Of a stretch of 64,000 nt of DNA, positions 19,830 to 28,702 are shown in pieces (the first letter of the stretch is position 1; each line of letters starts with the position of its first letter). This stretch comes from Mycolicibacterium stellerae. Lineage in GTDB: Bacteria > Actinomycetota > Actinomycetes > Mycobacteriales > Mycobacteriaceae. The stretch spans positions 28,711 to 92,710 of the forward strand of contig NZ_RARC01000028.1 of assembly GCF_003719305.1 (NCBI RefSeq). The letters run 5' to 3'. Under the pieces are notes generated by a model, which had not been told where the DNA came from, did not search any database, and saw only the letters and a list, made by a program, of their open reading frames with translations. The position numbers were made by a program, and so were the translations under genes.

Positions 19830-20249
19830 TCAGGGGACGCTGACGCAGGTGCTGCCAACGCATGCACCGGCACCGCCCGGCCCCGCTCCGGCGCCCGCAC
19901 CCGGCACGCCTGCGGTCGCTCCGCCCGGCCCGGCTCCGGCACCCGCGCCGCCTGCACCCGCTTCTGCCCCGCCCGGCCCGGCGCCGGCGCCCGCACCCGG
20001 CACGCCTGCGGTCGCCCCGCCCGGTCCGGCACCCGCGCCGGGAGCGCCAGGTGCCGGTGCCTCGGTGCCCGCAGGCGCCGAGGTTGTGACCGTTGTGGTT
20101 GCCGTGCTCGAAGTGGTCGACGTTGTCGAGGATGTGCTGCTCTCGTCACTTTTTTCGCCACCGCCACATGCGGTCAGCGTGGTCGCGACCACGGCGGCAG
20201 CAATCCCTGCAGTGACGGAGAAACGACGAAAGATCAAGCGGTCATTCAT
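19830..20249 (-). CDS. Small Gly/Ala/Pro-rich lipoprotein
   Basis: 139-residue predicted lipoprotein. A signal peptide with basic start (MNDRLIFRRF) and hydrophobic core ends at the lipobox L-T-A-C28, followed by GGGEKSDESS, a Ser/Thr-rich stretch, then a Gly/Ala/Pro tail. The tail contains a 32-residue tandem repeat (DNA period 96 bases; copies around 19891 and 19987) and ends with two cysteines in CVGSTC. No enzymatic domain is visible; it is probably a cell-envelope surface or spacer protein. The gene is bracketed by two copies of palindrome P. Confidence 0.75.
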   Translation of the reverse strand: MNDRLIFRRFSVTAGIAAAVVATTLTACGGGEKSDESSTSSTTSTTSSTATTTVTTSAPAGTEAPAPGAPGAGAGPGGATAGVPGAGAGAGPGGAEAGAGGAGAGAGPGGATAGVPGAGAGAGPGGAGACVGSTCVSVP

Positions 20250-20330
20250 GGTTTAGTCTCGGTTTCTGTGAGTGAGCTACCTAGCAAAAGCTGGGCTACC
20301 CACTCGTCTGCAAAACCAATCGCCGTCGCC

Positions 20331-20387
20331 GAGACTGCGGGCAGATCGCGTTCTGCGCCGTTCCGGCGATCTGTCAGCAGTTTCGAG
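20331..20387. repeat. Palindromic intergenic repeat, family P, copy 2
   Basis: GAGACTGCGGGCAGATCGC pairs imperfectly with GGCGATCTGTCAGCAGTTTC. It lies 15 bases after the sdhB stop, so it may serve as the terminator of the sdh operon. It matches copy 1 at 19731-19785. Confidence 0.75.
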
Positions 20388-20402
20388 CACCTAGACGAGC
20401 GC

Positions 20403-21182
20403 CTAGCGCGCGAACATCAGCGCGCGCTTGACCTCCTGGATCGCCTGCGTGACCTGGATCCCGCGCGGGCAGGACTCCGTGCAGTTGAACGTGGTGCGAC
20501 AGCGCCAGACGCCGTCGACCTCGTTGAGGATGTCGAGGCGCTCGGCGGCGGCCTCATCGCGGCTGTCGAAGATGAACCGGTGCGCGTTGACGATCGCGGC
20601 GGGCCCGAAGTAGCTGCCCTCGCTCCAATAGATGGGGCAGCTGGTGGTGCAGCACGCGCACAGGATGCATTTGGTGGTGTCGTCGTAGCGGGCGCGGTCG
20701 GTGGGGCTCTGGATCCGCTCGCGGGTCGGCGGATTGCCACTGGCGATCAGGTACGGCTTGACGGCACGGTAGGCGTCGAAGAACGGCTCCATGTTCACCA
20801 CGAGGTCCTTCTCCACCGGTAGGCCGCGGATCGGTTCGATGGTGATCGTCAACTTCTTGTCCGATTTCTTCGGCAGCATGTCGCGCATCAGCACCTTGCA
20901 CGCCAGCCGGTTGACGCCGTTGATGCGCATGGCGTCCGAGCCGCACACGCCGTGCGCACACGACCGCCGGAACGTCAGCGTGCCGTCGAGATACCACTTG
21001 ACGTAGTGCAGCAGGTTCAACATCCGGTCCGACGGCAGGCACGGCACCCGGAAGCTCTGCCAGCCTGCGGCGTCGGGGTTCTCGGGGTTGAAGCGGGCGA
21101 TCTTGAGCGTCACCATCACCGCGCCGTCGGGGATGGGCGGCAGCTCGGGGTCCCTCGTCTCGACGTCCGGCGCGATCGTCAT
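20403..21182 (-). CDS. sdhB: Succinate dehydrogenase iron-sulfur subunit
   Basis: 259-residue subunit that carries electrons from SdhA to quinone. The [2Fe-2S] motif is SCAHGVCGSDAM with a later C, and the 4Fe-4S/3Fe-4S ligands are CILCACCTTSCPIYW and CTESCPRGI. The ATG at 21182 (MTIAPDVETRDPELPP) gives the family length; the frame extended upstream reads antisense to sdhA. It is the last gene of sdhC-D-A-B. Confidence 0.95.
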   Translation of the reverse strand: MTIAPDVETRDPELPPIPDGAVMVTLKIARFNPENPDAAGWQSFRVPCLPSDRMLNLLHYVKWYLDGTLTFRRSCAHGVCGSDAMRINGVNRLACKVLMRDMLPKKSDKKLTITIEPIRGLPVEKDLVVNMEPFFDAYRAVKPYLIASGNPPTRERIQSPTDRARYDDTTKCILCACCTTSCPIYWSEGSYFGPAAIVNAHRFIFDSRDEAAAERLDILNEVDGVWRCRTTFNCTESCPRGIQVTQAIQEVKRALMFAR

Positions 21183-21216
21183 TCGTCCTCGCTCTTCGCG
21201 CAAGCGCGCATCATCG

Positions 21217-22971
21217 TCAGTACTTCCGTTCCATCGGCTCATACCTGGTCTGCACCACCGGCTTGTAGTCCAGCCGGACGTCGCTGCGCAGATCGTCGCC
21301 TTCCTTGTAGGCCATCGTGTGGCGCATGTAATTGGTGTCGTCGCGGTTGGGATAGTCCTCGCGGGCATGGCCGCCGCGGGACTCCTTGCGGTTCAGCGCG
21401 CCGACGACGGTGACCTCGGCCAGCTCGAGCAGCATGCCGAGCTCGATCGCTTCCAGCAGGTCACTGTTGAACCGTTTACCCTTGTCGTGCACCGTGATTC
21501 GGGAATACCGTTCCTTGAGCGCATGGATGTCGGTTAGCGCCTGCTTCAGCGTCTCCTCGGTCCGAAACACCGCCGCGTTGTTGTCCATCGACTGCTGCAG
21601 CGCGCCGCGGATGTCGGCGACGCGCTCGTTGCCGTGCTCGGAGAGGATGTCGCCGATCCAGTTGACCACCATGGATTCCGGGTTCTCCGGCAGATCGACG
21701 TGGTCGTGCCCCAGTGCGTAGTTGGCGGCCGCGATTCCTGCGCGACGGCCGAACACGTTGATGTCCAGCAGCGAGTTGGTGCCGAGCCGGTTGGCGCCGT
21801 GCACCGAGACACACGCGCATTCGCCCGCGGCGTACAGCCCTGCCACGACGTTGGTGTTGTCACGCAACACCTGGCCGTGCACGGTGGTCGGGATGCCGCC
21901 CATCACGTAGTGACAGGTCGGATAAACGGGCACCAGCTCCTTGACCGGGTCGACGCCGAGGTAGGTCCTGGCGAACTCGGTGATGTCGGGCAGCTTGGCC
22001 TCGAGAACGTCTGCGCCGAGGTGCCGCACGTCGATGTAGACGTAGTCCTTGTGCGGTCCGGCGCCGCGGCCCTCCAGCACCTCGAGCACCATCGAGCGGG
22101 CCACGATGTCGCGCGGGGCGAGGTCGACGATGGTCGGCGCGTAGCGCTCCATGAAGCGCTCGCCCTCACCGTTGAGCAGCCGACCGCCCTCGCCGCGCAC
22201 CGCCTCGGAAATCAGGATGCCAAGACCGGCGAGACCCGTCGGATGGAATTGGTGAAACTCCATGTCCTCCAACGGGAGTCCCTTGCGGAACACGATGCCC
22301 AAGCCGTCGCCGGTGAGCGTGTGTGCGTTGGAGGTCGTCTTGTACATCCGGCCCGACCCACCGGTGGCGAACACGATCGCCTTGGCGCTGAAGACGTGGA
22401 TGTCGCCGGTGGCCAGTTCGTAGGCGATGACGCCGGTCGCCACCGGCCCGCCGGGAGTTTCGGTCAGGCAGATGTCGAGCGCATAGAACTCGTTGAAGAA
22501 CTCGACGTCGTGCTTGACGCAGTTCTGGTACAGGGTCTGCAGGATCATGTGGCCCGTGCGATCGGCGGCGTAGCAGGCGCGGCGTACCGGCGCCTTGCCG
22601 TGGTCGCGGGTGTGGCCGCCGAACCGACGCTGGTCGATGCGACCTTCCGGGGTGCGGTTGAACGGCATCCCCATCTTCTCGAGGTCGAGCACCGCGTCGA
22701 TGGCTTCCTTGCACATGATCTCGACGGCGTCCTGGTCGGCGAGGTAGTCGCCGCCCTTGACGGTGTCGAAGGTGTGCCACTCCCAGTTGTCCTCTTCGAC
22801 ATTGGCAAGGGCCGCGCACATGCCGCCCTGTGCTGCGCCGGTGTGACTGCGCGTCGGGTACAGCTTGGTCAGCACCGCGGTGCGGGCCCGCGGACCGGCC
22901 TCCACGGCGGCCCGCATGCCTGCGCCGCCTGCGCCGACGATGACGACGTCGTAGCGATGTTCAATGATCAT
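21217..22971 (-). CDS. sdhA: Succinate dehydrogenase flavoprotein subunit
   Basis: 584-residue FAD subunit oxidising succinate to fumarate. It has the dinucleotide fold VVIVGAGGAGMRAAVEA, the covalent-FAD histidine in RSHTGAAQGGMCAAL, the active-site HPTGLAGLGILISEAVRGEGG and the ERYAPTIVDLAPRDIVARSM region. Length and motifs are complete. It lies 24 bases after sdhD and 34 before sdhB in the sdhCDAB operon (Sdh2 type, as in Rv3316-Rv3319, recalled). Confidence 0.97.
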   Translation of the reverse strand: MIIEHRYDVVIVGAGGAGMRAAVEAGPRARTAVLTKLYPTRSHTGAAQGGMCAALANVEEDNWEWHTFDTVKGGDYLADQDAVEIMCKEAIDAVLDLEKMGMPFNRTPEGRIDQRRFGGHTRDHGKAPVRRACYAADRTGHMILQTLYQNCVKHDVEFFNEFYALDICLTETPGGPVATGVIAYELATGDIHVFSAKAIVFATGGSGRMYKTTSNAHTLTGDGLGIVFRKGLPLEDMEFHQFHPTGLAGLGILISEAVRGEGGRLLNGEGERFMERYAPTIVDLAPRDIVARSMVLEVLEGRGAGPHKDYVYIDVRHLGADVLEAKLPDITEFARTYLGVDPVKELVPVYPTCHYVMGGIPTTVHGQVLRDNTNVVAGLYAAGECACVSVHGANRLGTNSLLDINVFGRRAGIAAANYALGHDHVDLPENPESMVVNWIGDILSEHGNERVADIRGALQQSMDNNAAVFRTEETLKQALTDIHALKERYSRITVHDKGKRFNSDLLEAIELGMLLELAEVTVVGALNRKESRGGHAREDYPNRDDTNYMRHTMAYKEGDDLRSDVRLDYKPVVQTRYEPMERKY

Positions 22972-22995
22972 TGGAGCTCATGTTCCTTTGAAACC

Positions 22996-23466
22996 TCACG
23001 AGATGTTCGCGTCGAAGGTGACCAGGACGTAGCTGCCCAGCACCAACGTGAAGCCGGTCGCCAGCAACAACAGCGAATTCAGATAGAACTTTGTGACGTT
23101 CTTGCGGGCGTAGTCGCCGATGATGGTGCGCATGCCGTTGGCGCCGTGGATCATCGCCAGCCACAGCAGCGCCATGTCCCAGATCTGCCAGAACGGCGAT
23201 GCCCAGCGCTGCGCGACGTAGTTGAAGTCGATGCGGTACACCCCGTCGTCCCACATCAGCATGATGAACAGGTGGCCGAGGGCGAGGAAGACGAGCGCCA
23301 CCCCGGAAAACCGCATGAACAGCCAGGCGTACTTCTCGAAGTAGGGGATACCCCTTGGCCGACGCGGCGCGCGCGGATGGTCCAGCGAGGCTGGACGGTC
23401 GTGCTCCTTCTCGGCAACCGGTGCGATCCGGCCTTCGCGGTGGTGGGGCGACCACGGCGCGCTCAC
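22996..23466 (-). CDS. sdhD: Succinate dehydrogenase membrane anchor subunit
   Basis: 156-residue hydrophobic anchor. The core PYFEKYAWLFMRFSGVALVFLALGHLFIMLMW holds the heme/quinone region histidine in LGHLF; two further helices follow (MALLWLAMIHGANGMRTI and LNSLLLLATGFTLVLGSYV). The GTG at 23466 overlaps the sdhC stop as GTGA. The longer frame to 23937 is out-of-frame sdhC and was rejected. Confidence 0.92.
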   Translation of the reverse strand: MSAPWSPHHREGRIAPVAEKEHDRPASLDHPRAPRRPRGIPYFEKYAWLFMRFSGVALVFLALGHLFIMLMWDDGVYRIDFNYVAQRWASPFWQIWDMALLWLAMIHGANGMRTIIGDYARKNVTKFYLNSLLLLATGFTLVLGSYVLVTFDANIS

Positions 23467-23879
23467 AGGAACCGCTCCGCCATGTGCATGCCCAGCACGC
23501 CGAGCGCCGGGATCATCACGGCCAGCCAGACCGCGGCCACGCCCCACAGCATCAGCCGCTGGTAGCGCGGGCCCTGCTGCCAGAAGTCGATGAGGATGAT
23601 CCGGATGCCGTTGAGGGCGTGGTACAGCACCGCGGCAACCAGCCCGATCTCCATCAAGCCCACGATCGGTGACTTGTAGGTGTCGACGACTTCGTTGTAG
23701 GCCTGCGGGCTGACCCGGACCAGCGCGGTGTCGAGCACGTGCACGAAAAGGAAGAAGAAGATGGTGGCGCCGGTGATGCGGTGCAGCACCCAGGACCACA
23801 TTCCCGGGTCGCCGCGATAAAGTGTGCGTCTGCGCGCCGGCTTCTCTCGCGGGGCCGCTATCTCCGTATTCGTACTCAT
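23463..23879 (-). CDS. sdhC: Succinate dehydrogenase cytochrome b subunit
   Basis: 138-residue membrane subunit with three helices. The motif MWSWVLHRITGATIFFFLFVHVLDTALV has the family HRxTG signature and the heme-ligand type histidine in FVHVLD; LYHALNGIRIILIDFW is the second conserved region. The ATG at 23879 begins MSTNTEIAAPREKP. It is the first gene of the operon. The 179-base gap to cdd holds the divergent promoters, and on the minus strand an inverted repeat GTAGT-N9-ACTAC lies about 50 bases upstream of the start. Confidence 0.93.
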   Translation of the reverse strand: MSTNTEIAAPREKPARRRTLYRGDPGMWSWVLHRITGATIFFFLFVHVLDTALVRVSPQAYNEVVDTYKSPIVGLMEIGLVAAVLYHALNGIRIILIDFWQQGPRYQRLMLWGVAAVWLAVMIPALGVLGMHMAERFL

Positions 23880-24058
23880 CGGGGCCTCCAACGCTTCCTG
23901 TGGTCGGGGCGACTCTAAACCCATTTGTAGTAGCCAAAGCACTACCGTGTTAGCCGTTCGCAGGTGTTTGACCCCGAAATTAGGGTTACCTACATCACGC
24001 GCGGAGCCACGGGACGGAGAGTTCGGAATGCATTCAGTGCCCGGCTGGCGGTATTGAC

Positions 24059-24472
24059 GTGACAGCCGATATCGATTGGAAGATGTTGCGGCACAAGGCA
24101 ACAGAGGCGGCCGGCAAGGCATACGCGCCATATTCGGGTTTGCGGGTCGGCGCTGCGGCGCTGGTCGACGACCACCGAATGGTGGCCGGCTGCAATGTGG
24201 AGAATGTCTCATATGGCCTAGGTCTCTGTGCCGAGTGCTCTGTGGTCAGCGCCCTATATTCGGGCGGCGGCGGAAGGCTGGTCGCCCTGTCCTGTGTGAC
24301 CGCCGACGGCGAGTTGCTGATGCCGTGCGGGCGGTGCAGACAGGTCCTGCTCGAGCACGGCGGCCCGCAGATGCTCATCGACCATCCGCTGGGCCCGCGG
24401 CCGTTGGGCGACCTTCTGCCTGACGCATTCGGTCCTGACGACCTTGCTCAAGGGGCGTCGGAAAAGCCGTGA
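24059..24472 (+). CDS. cdd: Cytidine deaminase
   Basis: 137-residue homotetrameric-type enzyme converting (deoxy)cytidine to (deoxy)uridine. The zinc/catalytic motif is C57-A-E59 (family [HC]AE) and the PCGRC pair is C90 and C93. The substrate loop NVENVSYG is intact. The GTG at 24059 is the only start giving YAPYSGLRVGAA at the usual place. The stop overlaps the deoA GTG by four bases, so the two are translationally coupled. Confidence 0.95.
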   Translation: MTADIDWKMLRHKATEAAGKAYAPYSGLRVGAAALVDDHRMVAGCNVENVSYGLGLCAECSVVSALYSGGGGRLVALSCVTADGELLMPCGRCRQVLLEHGGPQMLIDHPLGPRPLGDLLPDAFGPDDLAQGASEKP

Positions 24473-25800
24473 CGCAACCCACCTTCGACGCGCATGGCCC
24501 GATGTCGCGTCCGTTCGACGCTCCGACGGTCATTCGCACCAAACGTGACGGCGGCGTCCTCTCCGACGCGGCGATCGACTGGGTCATCGACGCCTACACC
24601 CACGGACGGGTGGCCGACGAGCAGATGTCGGCTCTGCTGATGGCGATCTTCCTGCGCGGGATGACGGGTCACGAGATCGCGCGCTGGACGGCCGCCATGG
24701 TGGACTCGGGCGAGCGGATGGATTTCACCGATCTGCGTCGCGACGGCAAGCCACTTGCCCTGGTGGACAAGCACTCCACCGGCGGGGTCGGCGACAAGAT
24801 CACCATCCCGCTGGTGCCCGTCGTGATGGCGTGCGGTGGCGCGGTCCCCCAGGCCGCCGGACGTGGGCTTGGGCACACCGGCGGCACCCTCGACAAGCTG
24901 GAAGCCATTGCGGGGTTCTCCGCTGAGATCTCGAAAGAGCAGATCCGCCAACAGCTTTGCGAGCTCGGTGCGGCGATCTTCGCGGCGGGCGAGCTGGCGC
25001 CGGCCGACCGCAAGATCTACGCGTTGCGTGACGTCACCGGCACCACCGAGTCCCTTCCGCTGATCGCCAGTTCGGTGATGAGCAAGAAGATCGCCGAGGG
25101 TACCCGGGCGTTGGTGCTCGACTCCAAGGTCGGCTCGGGGGCGTTCCTCGCGACCGAGGCGGAATCTCGCGAGCTGGCGCACACGATGGTCGAGCTGGGC
25201 ACCGAACACGGCCTCGTCACCCGCGCACTGCTGACCGATATGAACCGGCCGTTGGGCCGGACCGTCGGCAACGCCGTCGAAGTGCAGGAGTCGCTGGAGG
25301 TGTTGGCCGGTGGTGGGCCGCCCGACGTCGTCGAGCTGACGTTGGCGCTGGCCGGCGAGATGCTCGAAGCCGCAGGCTGCGACGGTGTCGACCCAGCCAA
25401 GACGCTGCGCGACGGGTCGGCGATGGACCACTTCCGCCGGCTGGTCAGCGCGCAGGGCGGCGACTTATCGCAACCGTTGCAGCTCGGTGTGCACTCCGAG
25501 ACCATCACCGCCCCGCGCGGTGGCACGATGGGCGATATCGACGCGATGGCGGTGGGACTGACGGTGTGGCGACTGGGTGCGGGTCGTGCGGCTCCCGGTG
25601 AGCGTGTTCAGCCCGGCGCGGGTCTGCGCATCCACCGCCGTCCCGGTGAGCCCGTCAGCGCGGGCGAAGCGTTGTTCACCCTCTACACCGACACCCCCGA
25701 GCGGTTCGTCGGTGCGATGGCGGAGATGGACGGCGGTTGGAGCGTCGGCGACACGGCCCCCGAAATCGGGCCTCTCATCATCGATCGGATCACGACATGA
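24469..25800 (+). CDS. deoA: Thymidine/pyrimidine-nucleoside phosphorylase
   Basis: 443-residue salvage enzyme splitting thymidine (or uridine) with phosphate. The phosphate-binding signature LVDKHSTGGVGDKITIPLVP and the family pattern GRGLGHTGGTLDKLEAI (about residues 122-146) are intact. It sits in the middle of cdd-deoA-add, with GTGA and ATGA overlaps on both sides. The H37Rv counterpart is Rv3314c (recalled). Confidence 0.95.
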   Translation: MTQPTFDAHGPMSRPFDAPTVIRTKRDGGVLSDAAIDWVIDAYTHGRVADEQMSALLMAIFLRGMTGHEIARWTAAMVDSGERMDFTDLRRDGKPLALVDKHSTGGVGDKITIPLVPVVMACGGAVPQAAGRGLGHTGGTLDKLEAIAGFSAEISKEQIRQQLCELGAAIFAAGELAPADRKIYALRDVTGTTESLPLIASSVMSKKIAEGTRALVLDSKVGSGAFLATEAESRELAHTMVELGTEHGLVTRALLTDMNRPLGRTVGNAVEVQESLEVLAGGGPPDVVELTLALAGEMLEAAGCDGVDPAKTLRDGSAMDHFRRLVSAQGGDLSQPLQLGVHSETITAPRGGTMGDIDAMAVGLTVWRLGAGRAAPGERVQPGAGLRIHRRPGEPVSAGEALFTLYTDTPERFVGAMAEMDGGWSVGDTAPEIGPLIIDRITT

Positions 25801-26885
25801 CTTCGCCATTGACTCTGGATTCCGTCCGGCGGGCGCCAAAGGCGCTGCTGCACGACCACCTCGACGGCGGGCTGCGGCCGGCCACCGTCCTCGACCTGGC
25901 CCAGCAGACCGGCTATGACGACCTGCCCGCCACCGACGTCGACAGCTTGGCGACGTTTTTCCGCACCGCCGCGCACAGCGGATCGCTCGAGCGCTATCTG
26001 GAGCCGTTCGCGCACACGGTCGGGGTGATGCAGACGCCGGAGGCGCTGTACCGGGTGGCTCACGAGTGCGTCGAAGACCTGGCCGCCGACAACGTGGTCT
26101 ACGCCGAGATCCGGTTCGCCCCCGAACTGCACATCGACCGGGGTCTGTCGCTGGACGCGGTGGTCGACGCGGTGCTGGCCGGCTTCGTCGACGGCGAGAA
26201 GGCCGCCAGCAGCGAGGGCCGCACGATCACCGTGCGCTGCCTGGTGACCGCGATGCGCCACCAGGCCAGGTCGCTGGAGATCGCCGAGCTGGCAATCCGA
26301 TTCCGGGACAAGGGCGTTGTGGGGTTCGACATCGCGGGCGCCGAGGCGGGCTACCCGCCGACGCGGCACCTCGATGCGTTCGAATACATGCGGAACCACA
26401 ACGGCCACTTCACAATTCACGCTGGCGAGGCATTCGGGTTGCCGTCCATTCACGAAGCCATCGCGTTCTGCGGCGCCGACCGGCTCGGTCACGGCGTGCG
26501 CATCGTCGACGACATCACGGTGGCGCCGGACGGCACCGTGCATCTGGGTCGGCTGGCAGCGCTGTTGCGGGACAAGCGGATACCGCTGGAACTGTGCCCG
26601 AGCTCCAACGTGCAGACGGGCGCGGTCGACAGCATCGCCGAGCATCCCTTCGACCTTCTGGCCCGGTCCCGCTTCCGTGTCACCGTCAACACCGACAACC
26701 GGCTGATGAGCGACACCACGATGAGCCAGGAGATGCTGCGACTGGTCGAGGCGTTCGGCTACGGCTGGAGCGACCTGGCGCGGTTCACCATCAACGCGAT
26801 GAAGTCGGCGTTCATCCCGTTCGACGAGCGGCTGGCGATCATCGACGAGGTGATCAAACCGCGGTTCGCCGTGCTGATCGGCTGA
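25797..26885 (+). CDS. add: Adenosine deaminase
   Basis: 362-residue zinc enzyme converting adenosine to inosine. Zinc ligands are H19 and H21 (LLHDHLDGG), the histidine and glutamate of TIHAGEAFG and the aspartate in NTDNRLMSD; substrate residues around GHGVRIVDD are present. The ATG at 25797 overlaps the deoA stop (ATGA). It is the end of the nucleoside operon, followed by a strong palindrome (26916-26975). Confidence 0.95.
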   Translation: MTSPLTLDSVRRAPKALLHDHLDGGLRPATVLDLAQQTGYDDLPATDVDSLATFFRTAAHSGSLERYLEPFAHTVGVMQTPEALYRVAHECVEDLAADNVVYAEIRFAPELHIDRGLSLDAVVDAVLAGFVDGEKAASSEGRTITVRCLVTAMRHQARSLEIAELAIRFRDKGVVGFDIAGAEAGYPPTRHLDAFEYMRNHNGHFTIHAGEAFGLPSIHEAIAFCGADRLGHGVRIVDDITVAPDGTVHLGRLAALLRDKRIPLELCPSSNVQTGAVDSIAEHPFDLLARSRFRVTVNTDNRLMSDTTMSQEMLRLVEAFGYGWSDLARFTINAMKSAFIPFDERLAIIDEVIKPRFAVLIG

Positions 26886-26915
26886 CTTCTCCGCGCGTGG
26901 GCCCCGCGAAGCTGC

Positions 26916-26975
26916 GCGAGCAGACGCAAAAGTACCCTTTCCGTGCGCTTTTCGGGTACATCTGCGTCTGCTCGC
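26916..26975. terminator. Long perfect hairpin between convergent add and the CotH-like gene
   Basis: GCGAGCAGACGCA (26916-26928) pairs perfectly with TGCGTCTGCTCGC (26963-26975). A second stem GTACCC/GGGTAC lies inside (26932-26937, 26954-26959). Position between two convergent stops suggests a bidirectional terminator. Short T- and A-rich runs inside the element may help. Similar elements occur elsewhere in mycobacteria from memory. Confidence 0.7.
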
Positions 26976-27013
26976 GACATTCGTAGATGGATGGCGCGGG
27001 AACCGGGCCCCGG

Positions 27014-28702
27014 TCAGTAGAAATACAGGTTGGAACCGGGCAGTTCCTGGTGGACTCGCGGCCTACCCGATGGGGTGAGGTCATTGCCGAACTTCGCCAT
27101 CTCGTTGGTTCGCACGCTGACCAAGTTGAAGTAGCCGGTGAAGGCGAAGCGGCCAGGCGGGTTGGTGGGATCAGTGTCGGGCACCGGCACGGGCACGACC
27201 CTGAACTCTTCGGCGTGCTGTTCGTTACGCGGCGCGCACGTGTAGAGAAACTTGTGTCCGGCAGGCGTGACCAGCGTGGCGCTGGCGTGCAGGGCGCGGT
27301 TGACACCCTGATTGGTCAACGACTTTCCGGTCCCCAGGTCGTTGAGGACCCACAGATCCGTGGGGTGGTTGTTGTCGAACAGTTGCTGGTGGTACACCTC
27401 GAAGTTCACCGGCGCGGGTTCGCCCGATGGGATCGACTCGGTGTTGCTGGCGTGCAGACAGTGACTGGTGTCGTGCTTGAGGATGTAGACGGGTTCGGTC
27501 GGCGCGGGTAGACCGGTGAAGATGAAGGCGGCAGACTCGGCAAGTCGTAGTTGCTGCCGAACCGTGTCGATCTCCTGTACTGCGTTGGGTACGCCGAATC
27601 CTGCTACCAGCGCCTGCATCTGATCGATCAGCGGTTTGAGCACGGTCTGCTGACTCTCGCGGCTGAACAACGTCTCCCGGTACGCCCTGATCTGGTCCAT
27701 CAATTGTTTGCGGCGTGCCTCGTCGTTGCGGACCAGCTGCGCGACAATCCCCATCCGGCCCAGCCGGAAGAACTCGCGAGGTTTGAGGATCTGGTCGATA
27801 CCCCACGGGATCATCTTGAACTTGATGTTGCCCACGCCCGGCGAGGCGACTGCGGTCACGTCGTTATAGAGATAGGTGTTGTTGGTGTTGTTGGCGTAGC
27901 CGTCCCAGTGTTTGAGAAGAAACTCCATCGCGTAGACCTTGAGAAACTGTTCCATATCGAGCATTTGGTCTGCACCGGCCAGCCCGTTGGTCTTGATGTG
28001 CCTGCATGCGAATTTCAGGTCGTCCTTGTCTTCGAACTCAGAAAGGGATTCGACCCCGATGAAGGGAAGTCTTTCTTCGCGGAGGTCATCGGTATGCTCG
28101 ATCTCGTACAGATTTCCGTCCATGTTGCCGTTGAAGTTGCGTTCGATGTAGCGCTTCATTATCGGCTCGGCGTTGACGAAGATCCCGGGGAACATTTCGC
28201 CGCCCAACCCTTGGCCGATGGGGGTTCCGTTCACGAACACGCGGGCGTAGTTGCACCGTGAATTGGGCAGGCCGGCCATCTGCAGCATGCGGTAGCCCAG
28301 CGTCTGCCTGATGTAGGACTTGTCCTGTTTGGAGTTGTTGAGCGTCACATAACGGGTTCCGATCAGCGCCTCGGCCGCATCCTCGGCGGTGCTGCTGAAT
28401 CTGCCGAAATCGACGTGTACGCACGGTTTGTTGTCATCGATCGAGCCGCAGAACGACTTCTTCTTGATGCCGATATCGGTGAACGTCGTGGGTGCGGGGA
28501 ACCTGGTTCCCGAGATCTCGACCGTGTCCGCCTTGCGCCAGGTGTATCTACTGCCACCGGTCCAGTCCCATTCGCACCGGCCGCCTTTGGGTTCTTCGGT
28601 GCGCACCTTGTCCCACTCGGATTGAGCCATCGTGATCTTGATCGTGATCACGTTGTCGTGCGCATAGAAAGAATCCATCGCCTGTTGCTGTTGTGCGGTC
28701 AT
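27014..28702 (-). CDS. CotH-like protein kinase with C-terminal beta-trefoil-like region
   Basis: 562-residue protein. Residues about 128-160 (KSYIRQTLGYRMLQMAGLPN, then a YARVFVNG strand) and 258-305 (LLKHWDGYANNTNNTYLYND and FKMIPWGIDQ) are the CotH kinase signatures: the catalytic/Mg aspartates in HWDGY and the WGIDQ motif. CotH phosphorylates spore coat proteins in Bacillus and is uncommon in mycobacteria. Residues about 400-560 show repeated LHAS/YIL-type strands (HDTSHCLHASN, NRALHASATL, FAFTGYFNLVSV), suggesting a beta-trefoil carbohydrate-binding fold. No signal peptide is visible, so it may be cytosolic or exported by another route. Base composition is locally less GC-rich than its neighbours, which could mean transfer. 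The kinase call is good; the trefoil is a guess. Confidence 0.72.
   Translation of the reverse strand: MTAQQQQAMDSFYAHDNVITIKITMAQSEWDKVRTEEPKGGRCEWDWTGGSRYTWRKADTVEISGTRFPAPTTFTDIGIKKKSFCGSIDDNKPCVHVDFGRFSSTAEDAAEALIGTRYVTLNNSKQDKSYIRQTLGYRMLQMAGLPNSRCNYARVFVNGTPIGQGLGGEMFPGIFVNAEPIMKRYIERNFNGNMDGNLYEIEHTDDLREERLPFIGVESLSEFEDKDDLKFACRHIKTNGLAGADQMLDMEQFLKVYAMEFLLKHWDGYANNTNNTYLYNDVTAVASPGVGNIKFKMIPWGIDQILKPREFFRLGRMGIVAQLVRNDEARRKQLMDQIRAYRETLFSRESQQTVLKPLIDQMQALVAGFGVPNAVQEIDTVRQQLRLAESAAFIFTGLPAPTEPVYILKHDTSHCLHASNTESIPSGEPAPVNFEVYHQQLFDNNHPTDLWVLNDLGTGKSLTNQGVNRALHASATLVTPAGHKFLYTCAPRNEQHAEEFRVVPVPVPDTDPTNPPGRFAFTGYFNLVSVRTNEMAKFGNDLTPSGRPRVHQELPGSNLYFY

Noticed and set aside
21634..23565. 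643-codon open frame on the plus strand
   Set aside because: Antisense to sdhA/sdhD; low complexity typical of a GC-rich shadow frame, no recognisable domain.
22996..23937. 313-codon frame containing SdhD
   Set aside because: Only the last 156 codons are SdhD; the first half is sdhC out of frame. A GTG start at 23466 with a GTGA junction explains it.
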